Shown here one piece after another: positions 16,898 to 25,354 of a stretch of DNA of 64,000 nt. The stretch's first letter is position 1; every line of letters begins with the position of its first letter. The position numbers and the translations under genes are program-made. Origin of the DNA: Lactobacillus sp. ESL0677 (GTDB lineage Bacteria; Bacillota; Bacilli; Lactobacillales; Lactobacillaceae); the NCBI RefSeq assembly GCF_029392875.1, contig NZ_CP113946.1, positions 620,001-684,000 of the forward strand, in the 5' to 3' direction. The notes beneath the pieces are model-generated. The model ran no database searches, was not told the origin of the DNA, and saw nothing but the letters and a program-made list of their open reading frames with translations.

Positions 16898-17743
16898 ATG
16901 CATTTTAATCTGGCAAATATCTTTACGTGGAGTAATTTTTCGCTAGTGCTCGATGTTTTGATTATTTGGTTTTTGGTTTATCACCTGATTATTTTAATTA
17001 GGGGGACCAAGGCTGTGCAACTTGCCAAGGGAATTGTGCTGATTTTTATTGTGCGCATCATTGCTGGCATTTTGCAGCTGCACACAACAACGTGGTTGAT
17101 TGATCAGATTGTGTCGTGGTCGGTGGTTGGGATTATCGTGATTTTCCAACCAGAAATCCGGCGTGGACTTGAGCACTTAGGTCGATTGCCAATCTTTGGC
17201 GGTCGTGAAGAAAGCGCGCACGATGAGTCGATTAAGTTCATCAAGGAATTGGACAAAGCCATTCAGTACATGTCCAAACGAAGAATTGGTGCCCTGATTA
17301 CTATTCAGCAGGAAACTGGACTTGAGGATTATATTGAAACTGGGATTAAGCTGAACGCCGATGTTACCGGTGAATTATTAATTAACATTTTTATTCCTAA
17401 CACGCCGCTGCATGATGGTGCGGTAATTATTAATCAGGACCACCAAATTGCCGTGGCCGCTGCATATTTGCCGCTGTCGGACAGTACCATGATTCCTAAA
17501 CGCCTTGGAACTAGACACCGTGCGGCTGTCGGGATTTCTGAAGTGACGGATGCGATTACCATTGTGGTGTCAGAAGAGACCGGTGGCGTCACAATCACGC
17601 GTAATGGGCGCTTCTTACTGGATATGAGCCGTGACGAATACCTGAAATACCTTAAGGCAGAGCTCGTCCCTAAAAAAGAAAAGAATACCAAGTGGTACCA
17701 AAAGATATTGGGTAAAATTTGGAAGTGGGGTGCTGACCGATGA
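16898..17743 (+). CDS. cdaA: Diadenylate cyclase CdaA (c-di-AMP synthase)
   Basis: Membrane-bound enzyme making c-di-AMP from two ATP. Length 281 aa with AAGGAGT site. Three N-terminal membrane segments (about 12-34, 38-58, 64-84) precede the DAC domain with PLHDGAVII (DGA motif) and LGTRHRAAVGISE (RHR motif), both catalytic signatures. The stop overlaps the cdaR start by 4 bases (ATGA). The cdaA-cdaR-glmM order is the classic Firmicute operon, in which CdaR and GlmM modulate the cyclase. Confidence 0.96.
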   Translation: MHFNLANIFTWSNFSLVLDVLIIWFLVYHLIILIRGTKAVQLAKGIVLIFIVRIIAGILQLHTTTWLIDQIVSWSVVGIIVIFQPEIRRGLEHLGRLPIFGGREESAHDESIKFIKELDKAIQYMSKRRIGALITIQQETGLEDYIETGIKLNADVTGELLINIFIPNTPLHDGAVIINQDHQIAVAAAYLPLSDSTMIPKRLGTRHRAAVGISEVTDAITIVVSEETGGVTITRNGRFLLDMSRDEYLKYLKAELVPKKEKNTKWYQKILGKIWKWGADR

Positions 17744-18699
17744 AAGATTTTTGGCATAAGTCATGGGTTACGCGGGTAGTCTCTTTGTTAATTGCAGTCT
17801 TGCTGGTCATTTATATTAACTACACCCAAGAGGGCTTCATGACTCAGGGACAAGCGGATCGGACTAAGCAGACGGCCACTCAAACGCAAACAGTCAAGGT
17901 GCCGCTGCAAGTTTCAGTCGATACCGACAATTACTATGTTGTGGGTTATCCGGCTAAAGTCAGTGTTACTTTGGAAGGATCTAATGCCTTGGTTACCTCA
18001 ACGGTTAATACGCAGAACTTTCGGGCCTACATTGATTTAACGAATAAAAGTATTGGTGAGCATGATGTTCATGTTCACCTCAGCGGGCTGAGTAATCAGC
18101 TGGCATATACAATCAGTCCCAAAATTGTTCATGTGAATATTCAACGACGAAAATCAACGACAATGCCTGTTCAAATAGAGTATAATAAAACTGCTGTGGC
18201 CCGTGGTTATAAGTTGGGGAAGGCAAGTGTTGACCCGCAACAGGTTGAGGTGACGGGCGCGCGCGGTGAAGTTGACCAGATTGACCAAATCGTTGCCAAA
18301 GTTGTCTTACCTAATGACATTACCCATACGTTTGAGCGACAAGTCAATTTGATTGCCGAAGACCGCAAGGGTCGTCAGCTCAATGTGATTATTGAGCCAG
18401 CAACGGCTAAGGTAGTGGTACCGATTTCGATTGCTAAAAAAGAGGTCAAGCTGGAATTGATACCTAAGCATGAAAATACTAGCAAGGTTTACTCGCTGAC
18501 AGCTAAAAATGATTACGTGACAATCTACGGTAATCAATCAGCACTTAATAAGATTAAGACTTTAGCTGTTCCGGTTGACTTGAGCGCTGTTAATGCGTCG
18601 ACTACCAAGATGGTGCCGTTAAAGTTGCCGCACGATGTGATTAAGGCAAGTATGCCGCAAGTAAGTGTGCAGATTAAAGTTGCAAATATAAATAATTAA
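17740..18699 (+). CDS. cdaR: CdaA regulator, YbbR-domain protein
   Basis: Protein of 319 aa: one N-terminal membrane anchor ([16 protein letters not shown]) followed by about three YbbR-type beta repeats, each starting with a [22 protein letters not shown]-like strand and containing a P-x-x-V-x-V-x-G motif ([21 protein letters not shown]). The domain is predicted to lie outside the membrane and contact CdaA. It overlaps cdaA by 4 bases. Members of the family adjust c-di-AMP output. Confidence 0.92.
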   Translation: MKDFWHKSWVTRVVSLLIAVLLVIYINYTQEGFMTQGQADRTKQTATQTQTVKVPLQVSVDTDNYYVVGYPAKVSVTLEGSNALVTSTVNTQNFRAYIDLTNKSIGEHDVHVHLSGLSNQLAYTISPKIVHVNIQRRKSTTMPVQIEYNKTAVARGYKLGKASVDPQQVEVTGARGEVDQIDQIVAKVVLPNDITHTFERQVNLIAEDRKGRQLNVIIEPATAKVVVPISIAKKEVKLELIPKHENTSKVYSLTAKNDYVTIYGNQSALNKIKTLAVPVDLSAVNASTTKMVPLKLPHDVIKASMPQVSVQIKVANINN

Positions 18700-18724
18700 A
18701 GTTAGAAAAGAAAGGTTGTTTTTA

Positions 18725-20077
18725 ATGTTAAAGTATTTTGGCACTGATGGTGTGCGCGGAGTCGCAAATCAAGATTTATCCCCAGAATTAGCATTTAAGT
18801 TGGGTCGTGATGGCGGCTATGTTTTGACTAAAAATAAAACCAAGGAAGAACAGGCCAAGGTTTTAGTATCACGCGATACGCGGATGTCAGGGCAAATGCT
18901 TGAATATGCTTTGATTTCAGGCTTGTTATCAGTTGGAATAGAGGTCTTGGAAGTTGGCGTGATTACCACCCCAGGATTGTCTTACTTAGTCCGTGCCCAA
19001 GGTGCCGATGCTGGTGTGCAGATTTCCGCATCACACAATCCAGTTCAAGACAACGGCATTAAGTTCTTTGGTAGCGATGGCTTGAAGTTGTCTGACGAAA
19101 TGGAAGGCGAAATTGAAAAATTAATCGATGCTAAAGAAGATACTTTACCACGGCCGTCAGCTGCAGGTTTAGGAACTGTGACTGACTTCCACGAAGGTAG
19201 CTCCAAGTACCTGCAATTTATCGAAAATACAATTCCTGAAGACCTTGATGGGATTAAAGTTGTGATTGACGGTGCTAATGGTGCTGCCAGCAGCCTAATT
19301 TCACGGTTATTTGCTGATTGCGGTGTTGATTTCACCACGATTGCCACTCATCCAAACGGGATGAACATTAACGACCATGTTGGTGCTACGCATACTGAGA
19401 AGTTGCAAGAAGAAGTTGTTAAGCAAGGTGCCCAATTAGGGCTGGCTTTTGACGGCGATGCTGACCGCTGTATTGCTGTTGATGAAAACGGCAACGAGGT
19501 CGACGGCGACCACATCATGTACGTTTTAGGTACTTATATGGCTGAAGGGGGCCGGCTCAAGAACGACACAATCGTGACTACCGTGATGAGTAACCTTGGC
19601 TTCACTAAGGCACTTGAGAGAAAGGGCATCAAAAATGTCCGCACGCAAGTTGGTGACCGGTATGTTTCCGAAGAAATGCGCGCTAACGGCTATAACCTTG
19701 GTGGTGAGCAATCAGGTCACGTAATCATGAGCGACTATCACAATACTGGTGACGGGATGTTAACCGGCTTGCATTTGATGCTGGTGATGAAGAAGACGGG
19801 TAAGTCATTAACCGACCTCTTGTCTGACTTTAAGGAATACCCACAATGCCTTGTTAATGTTCCTGTTACCGACAAGAAGAGCTGGCGTGAACACCAACCA
19901 ATCCTTGATGTGATTAAGGAAGTTGAAGCCGACATGGGCGATGAAGGCCGTGTTCTTGTTCGGCCATCAGGTACCCAATCATTGTTGCGGGTAATGGCTG
20001 AAGGCCCAACGCAAGAAGAAACTGATGCTTACGTTAAACGCATTACCGATGTTGTTGAACGCGAAATGGGAATTTAA
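18725..20077 (+). CDS. glmM: Phosphoglucosamine mutase
   Basis: Converts glucosamine 6-phosphate to glucosamine 1-phosphate for UDP-GlcNAc synthesis. Start at ATG 18725 (AAAGG about 11 nt upstream); 450 aa. Motifs: [12 protein letters not shown] at the N-terminus, the phosphoserine loop [14 protein letters not shown], the metal loop DGDADRC, the sugar loop GGEQSGHV and the phosphate loop [12 protein letters not shown]. It is last in the cdaA-cdaR-glmM operon and has a terminator. GlmM is known to inhibit CdaA in other Firmicutes. Confidence 0.96.
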   Translation: MLKYFGTDGVRGVANQDLSPELAFKLGRDGGYVLTKNKTKEEQAKVLVSRDTRMSGQMLEYALISGLLSVGIEVLEVGVITTPGLSYLVRAQGADAGVQISASHNPVQDNGIKFFGSDGLKLSDEMEGEIEKLIDAKEDTLPRPSAAGLGTVTDFHEGSSKYLQFIENTIPEDLDGIKVVIDGANGAASSLISRLFADCGVDFTTIATHPNGMNINDHVGATHTEKLQEEVVKQGAQLGLAFDGDADRCIAVDENGNEVDGDHIMYVLGTYMAEGGRLKNDTIVTTVMSNLGFTKALERKGIKNVRTQVGDRYVSEEMRANGYNLGGEQSGHVIMSDYHNTGDGMLTGLHLMLVMKKTGKSLTDLLSDFKEYPQCLVNVPVTDKKSWREHQPILDVIKEVEADMGDEGRVLVRPSGTQSLLRVMAEGPTQEETDAYVKRITDVVEREMGI

Positions 20078-20119
20078 ATGCTAAGATCACTAAACTAATA
20101 GCAAAAATAATATTAATTA

Positions 20120-20156
20120 AAAAAGTAACAGAAAAAATTTTTTCTGTTACTTTTTT
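20120..20156 (+). terminator. Terminator of cdaA-cdaR-glmM operon
   Basis: Perfect stem AAAAGTAACAG(A)n / (T)nCTGTTACTTTT with T-run 45 nt after glmM. Confidence 0.88.
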
Positions 20157-20208
20157 GGTATGATAGACTTTCTAGGTAATAGTCTATACCAATTATGAAC
20201 TTTGCTAC

Positions 20209-20237
20209 TTGACCAATTTAATAAAAAAGACTAACAT
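20209..20237 (+). promoter_or_regulatory. glmS promoter; leader with stem-loop
   Basis: TTGACC (-35), 17-nt spacer, TAACAT (-10). Between here and glmS a GACTAA ... TTAGTC stem (from 20230 to about 20270) encloses a smaller CTTG/CAAG stem. A separate TAGACT ... AGTCTA dyad lies upstream at about 20165-20186. I see no glmS ribozyme consensus in the leader. Confidence 0.5.
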
Positions 20238-20305
20238 TCCTTGCATAACAAGAAATTAAAGTTTAGTCCATAATTAAGAATTGAACTAGACCAAAGGAGA
20301 AAAAT

Positions 20306-22117
20306 ATGTGTGGAATTGTTGGTGTTGTTGGTAAATCTGCCCGCGATATTGTGTTAAGCGGCTTAACTAAACTTGAATATCGTGGCTATGATTCGGCCGG
20401 AATTTATCTTAATGACTTGCAGGGCAAGGAGTACCTGACTAAGGCGGTCGGTCGCATTCAGAATTTGAAAGAACAGATGACTTCTGATGAACAGGGCTTG
20501 GTTGGTATTGGTCATACGCGCTGGGCTACGCATGGTAAACCGACAACGAGTAATGCTCATCCGCAATATGATGAAACTGAACGCTTTTATTTAGTTCATA
20601 ATGGTGTGATCGAAAATTATCAAGAATTAAAAACTAAGTATTTAGCAAATGTTGAGTTCAAGTCAAATACTGATACGGAAGTGGTTGTCCAATTAATTAG
20701 TAAAATTGCCCGCGAGCAGGAAGTTGATCCCTTTACAGCATTAAAGAGTGCGCTGAAATTAATTAAGGGATCGTATGCGATTTTACTTGTAGATAATACT
20801 AATCCAAGTCATATTTATGTGGCAAAGAACAAGTCGCCGTTAATGCTGGGACTAGGTGCGGGGTTCAACGTGATTGCTTCAGATGCCTTGTCAGTTCTCG
20901 ATCAAACTAAGACTTTTGTTGACTTGCATGATGGTGAGGTTGCAGATATAACCAAGGACAATTATGTACTAGAAACAATTGCCGGTACGCCAGTAACGCG
21001 TCAGTCGCGGACACTTAATATTGATCCTAATGCTGCCTCCAAAGGGACTTATGAATTTTATATGCTGAAAGAAATTTCTGAGCAACCAGGAGTTCTGCGT
21101 CATTTAATGCAATACTACTTAGATGAAAGCGGCGAACCAAAAGTTCCTGCTGAAATTATCACGGCTTTAGCACAAGCCGATAAGTTTTACATTTTTGCAG
21201 CTGGTACAAGTTATCATGCAGGTTTGGTAGGTAAGGCATTATTGGAAAAGTATACGGGTGTGCCAACTGAGGTTGGCTTTGCCTCTGAAGCTGGCTATCA
21301 CTTCCCAATGATGTCACAACATCCGGTTTTAATTTTCTTATCTCAATCTGGTGAGACCGCAGATTCGCGGGTAGTTTTGCAAGAGGCAATTAAGCGTCAG
21401 TTACCAAGTTTGACACTGACAAATGTGCCCGGATCAACTTTAGCACGGGAAGCAACTTATGCTATGTCACTTGAAGCCGGCCCTGAAATTGCGGTCGCTT
21501 CTACTAAGGCTTATATTGCACAAGTCGCGCTGCAGGCGATTTTGGCTAAAGCAATTGGTGAAAAAAATGAGCAGCAAGTAGCTCGCGATTGGGATTTAAA
21601 AACTGACTTGAGTTTAACAGCTGAAGGTATTGAGGAAGTTTTATCTGACGAAAAGAAGATTAAACACCTAACCGATAAGTTGATCGTACCATCACGAAAT
21701 GCATTTTATATTGGGCGAGGTATTGATTATCCAGTTGCACTTGAGGCAGCTTTGAAGTTGAAGGAAGTTTCCTACATTCAAACTGAGGGTTTTGCAGCCG
21801 CGGAATTGAAACACGGAACAATTTCATTAATTGAAAAGGGTACACCAGTGATTGCCTTGATTAATGATCCTGTAACTGCTGACTTAATGCGTGGTAACAT
21901 CCAAGAAGTAATTGCTCGTGGCGCGAGTGTAATTACGGTGGCTAACAAGGAGTTGGCGCAGGCAAGCGATGATCTGATATTACCTGAGGTTAATTATTAC
22001 TTGTCACCATTGATTACAGTTGTGGTGGCACAGCTGATTGCCTATTATGCCTCGCGTGATAAGGGGCTTGATGTTGATAAGCCACGTAACTTAGCTAAAA
22101 GTGTTACAGTTGAATAA
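20306..22117 (+). CDS. glmS: Glutamine-fructose-6-phosphate aminotransferase (isomerising)
   Basis: Makes glucosamine 6-phosphate from fructose 6-phosphate and glutamine, the entry step to amino-sugar and wall synthesis. Length 603 aa, full size; CAAAGGAG site. The N-terminal Ntn glutaminase starts MCGIVGVVG with Cys2 as nucleophile, then GHTRWATHGKP and HNGVIENY. The two SIS domains carry AAGTSYHAGL, SQSGETADS and the C-terminal RNLAKSVTVE tail that closes the active site. Own promoter and terminator; neighbours supply the next step (glmM). Confidence 0.97.
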   Translation: MCGIVGVVGKSARDIVLSGLTKLEYRGYDSAGIYLNDLQGKEYLTKAVGRIQNLKEQMTSDEQGLVGIGHTRWATHGKPTTSNAHPQYDETERFYLVHNGVIENYQELKTKYLANVEFKSNTDTEVVVQLISKIAREQEVDPFTALKSALKLIKGSYAILLVDNTNPSHIYVAKNKSPLMLGLGAGFNVIASDALSVLDQTKTFVDLHDGEVADITKDNYVLETIAGTPVTRQSRTLNIDPNAASKGTYEFYMLKEISEQPGVLRHLMQYYLDESGEPKVPAEIITALAQADKFYIFAAGTSYHAGLVGKALLEKYTGVPTEVGFASEAGYHFPMMSQHPVLIFLSQSGETADSRVVLQEAIKRQLPSLTLTNVPGSTLAREATYAMSLEAGPEIAVASTKAYIAQVALQAILAKAIGEKNEQQVARDWDLKTDLSLTAEGIEEVLSDEKKIKHLTDKLIVPSRNAFYIGRGIDYPVALEAALKLKEVSYIQTEGFAAAELKHGTISLIEKGTPVIALINDPVTADLMRGNIQEVIARGASVITVANKELAQASDDLILPEVNYYLSPLITVVVAQLIAYYASRDKGLDVDKPRNLAKSVTVE

Positions 22118-22122
22118 TTTGC

Positions 22123-22153
22123 AAAAAGCTTCCTATTATATAGGGAGCTTTTT
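22123..22153 (+). terminator. Terminator of glmS
   Basis: AAAAAGCTTCC / GGGAGCTTTTT stem with T-run immediately after the stop. Confidence 0.88.
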
Positions 22154-22516
22154 AGTATGATCTGACATAGCACATGAATTACTGATTTTTGCTTTGAAAA
22201 GCTAGGCAGCCATTAAAAGATAGTCTATTTGAAACAAATTATGGTCGTCGAAATTTTTACAATTTTATAAATGAATTTACATGAAAAAGCCAATTTTTAG
22301 CTATACCACAGTTAAGTTTACGTAATACAGATTGTCCGCAGCAGTGCTTAAATCAGGCTTAATAATCAAACTTTGTGAATTAAAAATGTTTCACACACAA
22401 GAATCCTATTAAATCGGGATTCTTATTTTGGTGTTTCTAACTATTTCACAATGTAAACCAATTAATATGCTTGTCAGCTTAGAGACTGAAAGCGTCTTTT
22501 AAATGACCAAAAGCGC
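22154..22516. other. Intergenic region without recognisable gene
   Basis: About 360 AT-rich bases. The only clear structure is a terminator-like hairpin, AAGAATCC ... GGGATTCTT followed by ATTTT, at about 22400-22427. It could be the remnant of a lost gene or IS end. No ORF with a ribosome site is visible. Confidence 0.5.
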
Positions 22517-22534
22517 TATAATTATGGTAAGGAG
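22517..22534 (+). promoter_or_regulatory. -10 box and ribosome site of Fic module
   Basis: TATAAT at 22517-22522 and AGGAG at 22530-22534 point to initiation at ATG 22542/22545. That ATG is one frame away from the antitoxin reading frame. Confidence 0.5.
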
Positions 22535-22558
22535 AGTGATAATGATGGAAGCAAGAAG

Positions 22559-22831
22559 GTGGCTAAGGAAACTGTGGCAACTAAGGAATTGACACCTGCC
22601 CAAGAAGAGAAAGCTTTTATGTCACAAACTGATCTAAAGAGTTTAACTATTATGGGCATCAAGTTCTCAACCCAAGAAAATTACTGGAAAACTAGGGACA
22701 GCATCCTCAACAGCATCTATGAAGGTCATCACCCAACCATTAGGGACGTCAAGGATGCCTATAAACAATTAGAAGAACATGTACCAATAGACCAAGTTGT
22801 AGCAGATATTATTAGCGAGTATCAAAATTAG
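22559..22831 (+). CDS. VbhA/FicA-like antitoxin, start region apparently frameshifted
   Basis: About 90 aa. The C-terminal two-thirds (SILNSIYEGHHPT, then KDAYKQLEEHVP and DQVVADIISEY) match the helix plus tail pattern of small antitoxins that block Fic enzymes through an (S/T)xxxE(G/N) motif. Here the motif reads NSIYEG, with Asn at the S/T position. The gene ends one base before the fic start, so the two are translationally linked. The only in-frame start near the ribosome site is GTG 22559. The well-placed ATGs (22542, 22545) run in another frame to a stop near 22593. Restoring one A in GCAAGAAGG would yield MEAKKVAKET. I infer a recent one-base deletion, so expression may be reduced. Confidence 0.6.
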   Translation: MAKETVATKELTPAQEEKAFMSQTDLKSLTIMGIKFSTQENYWKTRDSILNSIYEGHHPTIRDVKDAYKQLEEHVPIDQVVADIISEYQN

Positions 22832-22832
22832 C

Positions 22833-23417
22833 ATGACTGATTGGATAAAACAAACCTTACAACCTAATGGTACCTTGAAAAATAAGCTAAATATCACTGA
22901 TGCTGATAAATTAGCGGAGGCAGAATATCGGATTACTCAAGCCAGATATATAGGTGCTTCTCGTTATGAGATTAAAGATGTTAGTGCCCTCAACCAGATC
23001 CATGAATATCTTTTTGGCGACATCTATGACTGGGCAGGTAAATATCGACCAGGTGACTACCATAAAGGGAATACCAAATTCTTTCCTAGGAAACTTTTTG
23101 AAAATGCCATCAAGGACATTAATAGAAAGATTGACCATATCAATGAGGTAGATTATAAATCTGATAGCGTCCTAGCTGTTGATCTAGCAGACTTACTGCT
23201 AGAAGTTAATCAGTTTCACCCTTTTAGGGAGGGCAACCGTCGTACTCAGCGTCTATTTATTATCATGTTAGCAAGGCAAAAGGGCAAGACAATGCATTTG
23301 AGCAAAGTAGCTCCTGCCTATGAAGATTACATGACTGCCTGCAAAAGGGACGATAATGACCTAATGGCGCAAGCAATCATGAAAGCTTTCCAGAGAGCCA
23401 TAGGCTATATGAGTTAA
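22833..23417 (+). CDS. fic: Fic-family protein (putative AMPylating toxin)
   Basis: Protein of 194 aa with the Fic fold pattern: N-terminal LKNKLNITDADKLAEAEYR, ALNQIHEYLFGDIYDWAGKYR, the flap region KGNTKFFPRKL, and the active-site loop HPFREGNRRTQR (about 127-138). The family consensus is HxFx(D/E)GNGRxxR; the catalytic His and Glu-Gly-Asn are kept but the Gly of GNGR is Arg. Fic toxins transfer AMP or other nucleotide moieties to target proteins such as gyrase. The substitution in the anion loop may alter or weaken activity. It is paired with the upstream antitoxin, separated by one base. Reaction and target are inferred. Confidence 0.85.
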   Translation: MTDWIKQTLQPNGTLKNKLNITDADKLAEAEYRITQARYIGASRYEIKDVSALNQIHEYLFGDIYDWAGKYRPGDYHKGNTKFFPRKLFENAIKDINRKIDHINEVDYKSDSVLAVDLADLLLEVNQFHPFREGNRRTQRLFIIMLARQKGKTMHLSKVAPAYEDYMTACKRDDNDLMAQAIMKAFQRAIGYMS

Positions 23418-23485
23418 CCATTGAACAATAGAAGGTAATGTGTTTCTTTCAGTTTATAATTAGCGCTAGTTAATATTCAGCATGA

Positions 23486-23514
23486 TTGCATACCAATTTT
23501 AAACATGTTACAAT
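23486..23514 (+). promoter_or_regulatory. Promoter of antitoxin-like RNA (holin-toxin module)
   Basis: TTGCAT (-35), 17-nt spacer starting ACCAA, TACAAT (-10). The same two hexamers, the same spacing and the same TGTAAATAAA start region recur in all six modules at 31.3-33.6 kb. Confidence 0.75.
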
Positions 23515-23520
23515 ATTGTT

Positions 23521-23657
23521 GTAAATAAAAAGAAGTCCTACTACTAATAGAACTTCTTAAACACAGGCTTCCGCTTTTAAAGAGCGGTGGTTAATTATAG
23601 TTTAACTAAAGGCTATCCCATAACCTGCCAAAGTTATAAGTGGGATGGTCTTTTTTG
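23521..23657 (+). ncRNA. Antitoxin-like small RNA, convergent to holin-like toxin
   Basis: About 135 nt from the strong promoter at 23486 to a terminator. It begins with a hairpin (GAAGTCCTACTA ... AGAACTTC), then a CCGCTTTT-AAAG-AGCGG hairpin followed by GTGGTTAATT. It ends at GGCTATCCCA / TGGGATGGTC plus T-run (23611-23656). Its 3' 50 nt are antisense to the end of the toxin ORF (23606-23746). Architecture and position are those of a type I antitoxin RNA. Regulation by pairing is inferred. Confidence 0.65.
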
Positions 23658-23746
23658 TCGTGATGGTTGCTGTCGATGTAAGTCAACATTGCAACTATCA
23701 ATAATCCAAACTGCAACATTAAAGAAATTGCATCGTGGACGCTCAT
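23606..23746 (-). CDS. Putative holin-like toxin (type I, Hol_Tox-like)
   Basis: ORF of 46 codons: MSVHDAISLMLQFGLLIVAM followed by LTYIDSNHHDKKDHPTYNFG and RLWDSL. One N-terminal membrane span plus the LTYIDS and charged tail matches the small family annotated in lactobacilli as putative holin-like toxins. GAAAGG lies 10 nt before the ATG. A second ORF beginning METWDKLLKG with a very strong AAGGAG site starts upstream and overlaps the toxin start in another frame, suggesting translational coupling. The longer plus-strand frame across this region is a shadow. A convergent small RNA overlaps the 3' end. Confidence 0.65.
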   Translation of the reverse strand: MSVHDAISLMLQFGLLIVAMLTYIDSNHHDKKDHPTYNFGRLWDSL

Positions 23747-23851
23747 TAACTGTTATGCCTTTCAATAATTTGTCCCATGTTTCCATAGACAATCATCTCC
23801 TTGGAATTAAACAGCCACCGCACTTTAAAACTCTACCTATGTTCAATATCA

Positions 23852-23881
23852 ATTATATCTTTATATTAGTTACTAACGCAA
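23852..23881 (-). promoter_or_regulatory. Promoter of holin-like toxin mRNA
   Basis: Minus strand TTGCGT (-35), 18-nt spacer, TATAAT (-10). The predicted 5' leader contains TTTTAAAGTGCGGTGGCTG, very similar to a stretch in the convergent small RNA. Confidence 0.5.
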
Positions 23882-23924
23882 GAACAAAAGTCAAAATAAA
23901 GTTCCATCAAAACTATGGTATACT

Positions 23925-23981
23925 TGTCGTGAGAAAGGTGACTATTTGTAACGCGGTGGCGGTCATAATTGACCGCTTTTT
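23925..23981 (+). ncRNA. Possible short transcript with strong terminator
   Basis: A TATACT-like -10 near 23922 precedes GTGAGAAAGGTGACTATTTG. A perfect GCGGTCA-TAAT-TGACCGC stem with five T (23959-23981) follows. No ORF of note. It could be a small RNA or leader upstream of the HAD gene; weakly supported. Confidence 0.35.
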
Positions 23982-24071
23982 ATCTACCCAAAATAATATT
24001 ATTTGGTTAGGGTGGTTTTTTGTCCCAAGTCTTTTGTATAATAAAGGGGATGAGTATGTGGGAGGCAACTA

Positions 24072-24887
24072 ATGACGATTAAATTAATAGCAGTGGACCT
24101 GGATGGTACGTTGTTGACATCGACTAAGCAAATTTTGCCGGAAACGGAAAAGGCTCTTAAGCAGGCAAGCGCGCAAGGAGTCAAGGTAGTGCTGGCAACG
24201 GGACGACCATTATCTGGAGTGATGCAGTATAACAAGCAGCTGGGGTTAACAGGTAGTAACCAATATAATATTGTGTTTAATGGTGCCGTAATTCAAAATC
24301 TGGCGGGCAAGGTCCTAATGGATATGAAGATGAATTATCATGATTTTACAAATATGTTAAAGCTGCAACGGTTGGCGCATGTTAATTTGCACTTTGAGAC
24401 GCCGGAGTGCTTTTGGACTTGCGATCGGGACCTTGCAATGCATCTTAATGTCAATGCTGCGGTTAATAATAGTATGATTAAGGTGCGCAAGGTTGAAGAA
24501 ATCCCGCAAGACTTTACCTTTAATAAGGTGGGCTTTAGTATGATTGCAGATGAGGCAGAGGTTGACAAACTCTGGCATAATATTCCTGAGTGGGCCTTCG
24601 CGCAGTATGATGTCGTGCGTAGCTTTGCTAATATGGTGGAACTGAATGTCTTGGGTGCCTCAAAGGGTAACGCCTTAATGGATTTAGCAGCGCGGCTCAA
24701 GATTGGGCAACAACAAGTGATGGTCTTTGGCGATCAAGGTAATGACATCTCAATGTTTAATAATCCCGAGTTTACTAAGGTGGCAATGGGCAACGCAACA
24801 GAGCAGATTAAGACTAGCGCCGACTATGTTACTGATGATAACGATCATAATGGAATTGCGCGCGCACTTAAAAAGTTCGTTCTATAA
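24072..24887 (+). CDS. HAD-superfamily (Cof-type) phosphatase
   Basis: Protein of 271 aa with GGGAGG site. Motif I DLDGTLLTSTK (residues 8-18), motif II VVLATGRPLSG, type IIB cap in the middle, motif III/IV MVFGDQGNDISMFNN. GDQGNDISM differs from the usual GDxxND only at neutral positions. Expected to dephosphorylate a sugar phosphate or flavin-type metabolite in the cytosol; substrate unknown. Followed after 18 nt by the CopY-like gene, so probably one transcript. Paralogue of the gene at 10364. Confidence 0.9.
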   Translation: MTIKLIAVDLDGTLLTSTKQILPETEKALKQASAQGVKVVLATGRPLSGVMQYNKQLGLTGSNQYNIVFNGAVIQNLAGKVLMDMKMNYHDFTNMLKLQRLAHVNLHFETPECFWTCDRDLAMHLNVNAAVNNSMIKVRKVEEIPQDFTFNKVGFSMIADEAEVDKLWHNIPEWAFAQYDVVRSFANMVELNVLGASKGNALMDLAARLKIGQQQVMVFGDQGNDISMFNNPEFTKVAMGNATEQIKTSADYVTDDNDHNGIARALKKFVL

Positions 24888-24905
24888 TAAATTTGAGTTG
24901 ATAAA

Positions 24906-25337
24906 ATGACAGAAAAGATTAAGGAACATAATATTTCTGAAGCAGAGTGGGAAGTCATGCGGATTGTCTGGACCCTGGGTGCAACACACACGGGAGACAT
25001 AATTAAGCAGCTACAAGCCAAGAAGGATTGGTCAGAATCAACAATTAAGACCTTAATGGGTCGATTGGTCAAAAAAGGCTTACTAAAAACCCGTAAGGAT
25101 GGGCGGCGGTTTGTTTATACGGCAACAGTAACGGAAAATCAGATGATGGTTCAAGTTACGACTGAAATGATGAGCCACATGTGCGACATGCACAAGGGTC
25201 AAATGCTGATTGAAATCCTGCATGGTATGCCACTGTCGCAGGATGACATTGCAATAATGGAACAAGAATTGGCTCAGAAGGCGAAGACAGCACCTAAAAT
25301 GGTTGATTGCAATTGTCTTAGCGTTCATGATTGTTAG
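24906..25337 (+). CDS. copY: CopY/BlaI-family transcriptional repressor
   Basis: Protein of 143 aa. The winged helix at residues 8-75 (ISEAEWEVMRIVWTLGATHTG, STIKTLMGRLVKKGLL, DGRRFVYTATV) is typical of BlaI/MecI/CopY. The C-terminal end, VDCNCLSVHDC, holds a CxC plus a third Cys, like the metal-binding CxCxxxxCxC tail of CopY copper repressors, and the middle is rich in His/Met/Cys (MMSHMCDMHKG). The tail is slightly shorter than standard. No copper ATPase gene lies nearby and I find no clear TACANNTGTA operator just upstream, so the signal and target are uncertain. Confidence 0.78.
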   Translation: MTEKIKEHNISEAEWEVMRIVWTLGATHTGDIIKQLQAKKDWSESTIKTLMGRLVKKGLLKTRKDGRRFVYTATVTENQMMVQVTTEMMSHMCDMHKGQMLIEILHGMPLSQDDIAIMEQELAQKAKTAPKMVDCNCLSVHDC

Positions 25338-25354
25338 GTAAGGAAGTATCCTTA

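Noticed and set aside
20160..20305. glmS ribozyme/riboswitch
   Set aside because: The leader has a promoter and a simple stem only; the conserved glmS ribozyme core is not visible and the region is too short.
22400..22427. IS200/IS605 end hairpin
   Set aside because: Only a simple GAATCC/GGATTC hairpin with a short T-run; no transposase remnant or second end found nearby.
23587..24072. 161-codon plus-strand frame
   Set aside because: No ribosome site, unnatural composition, and it runs antisense through the holin-like toxin, its promoter and two terminator hairpins.
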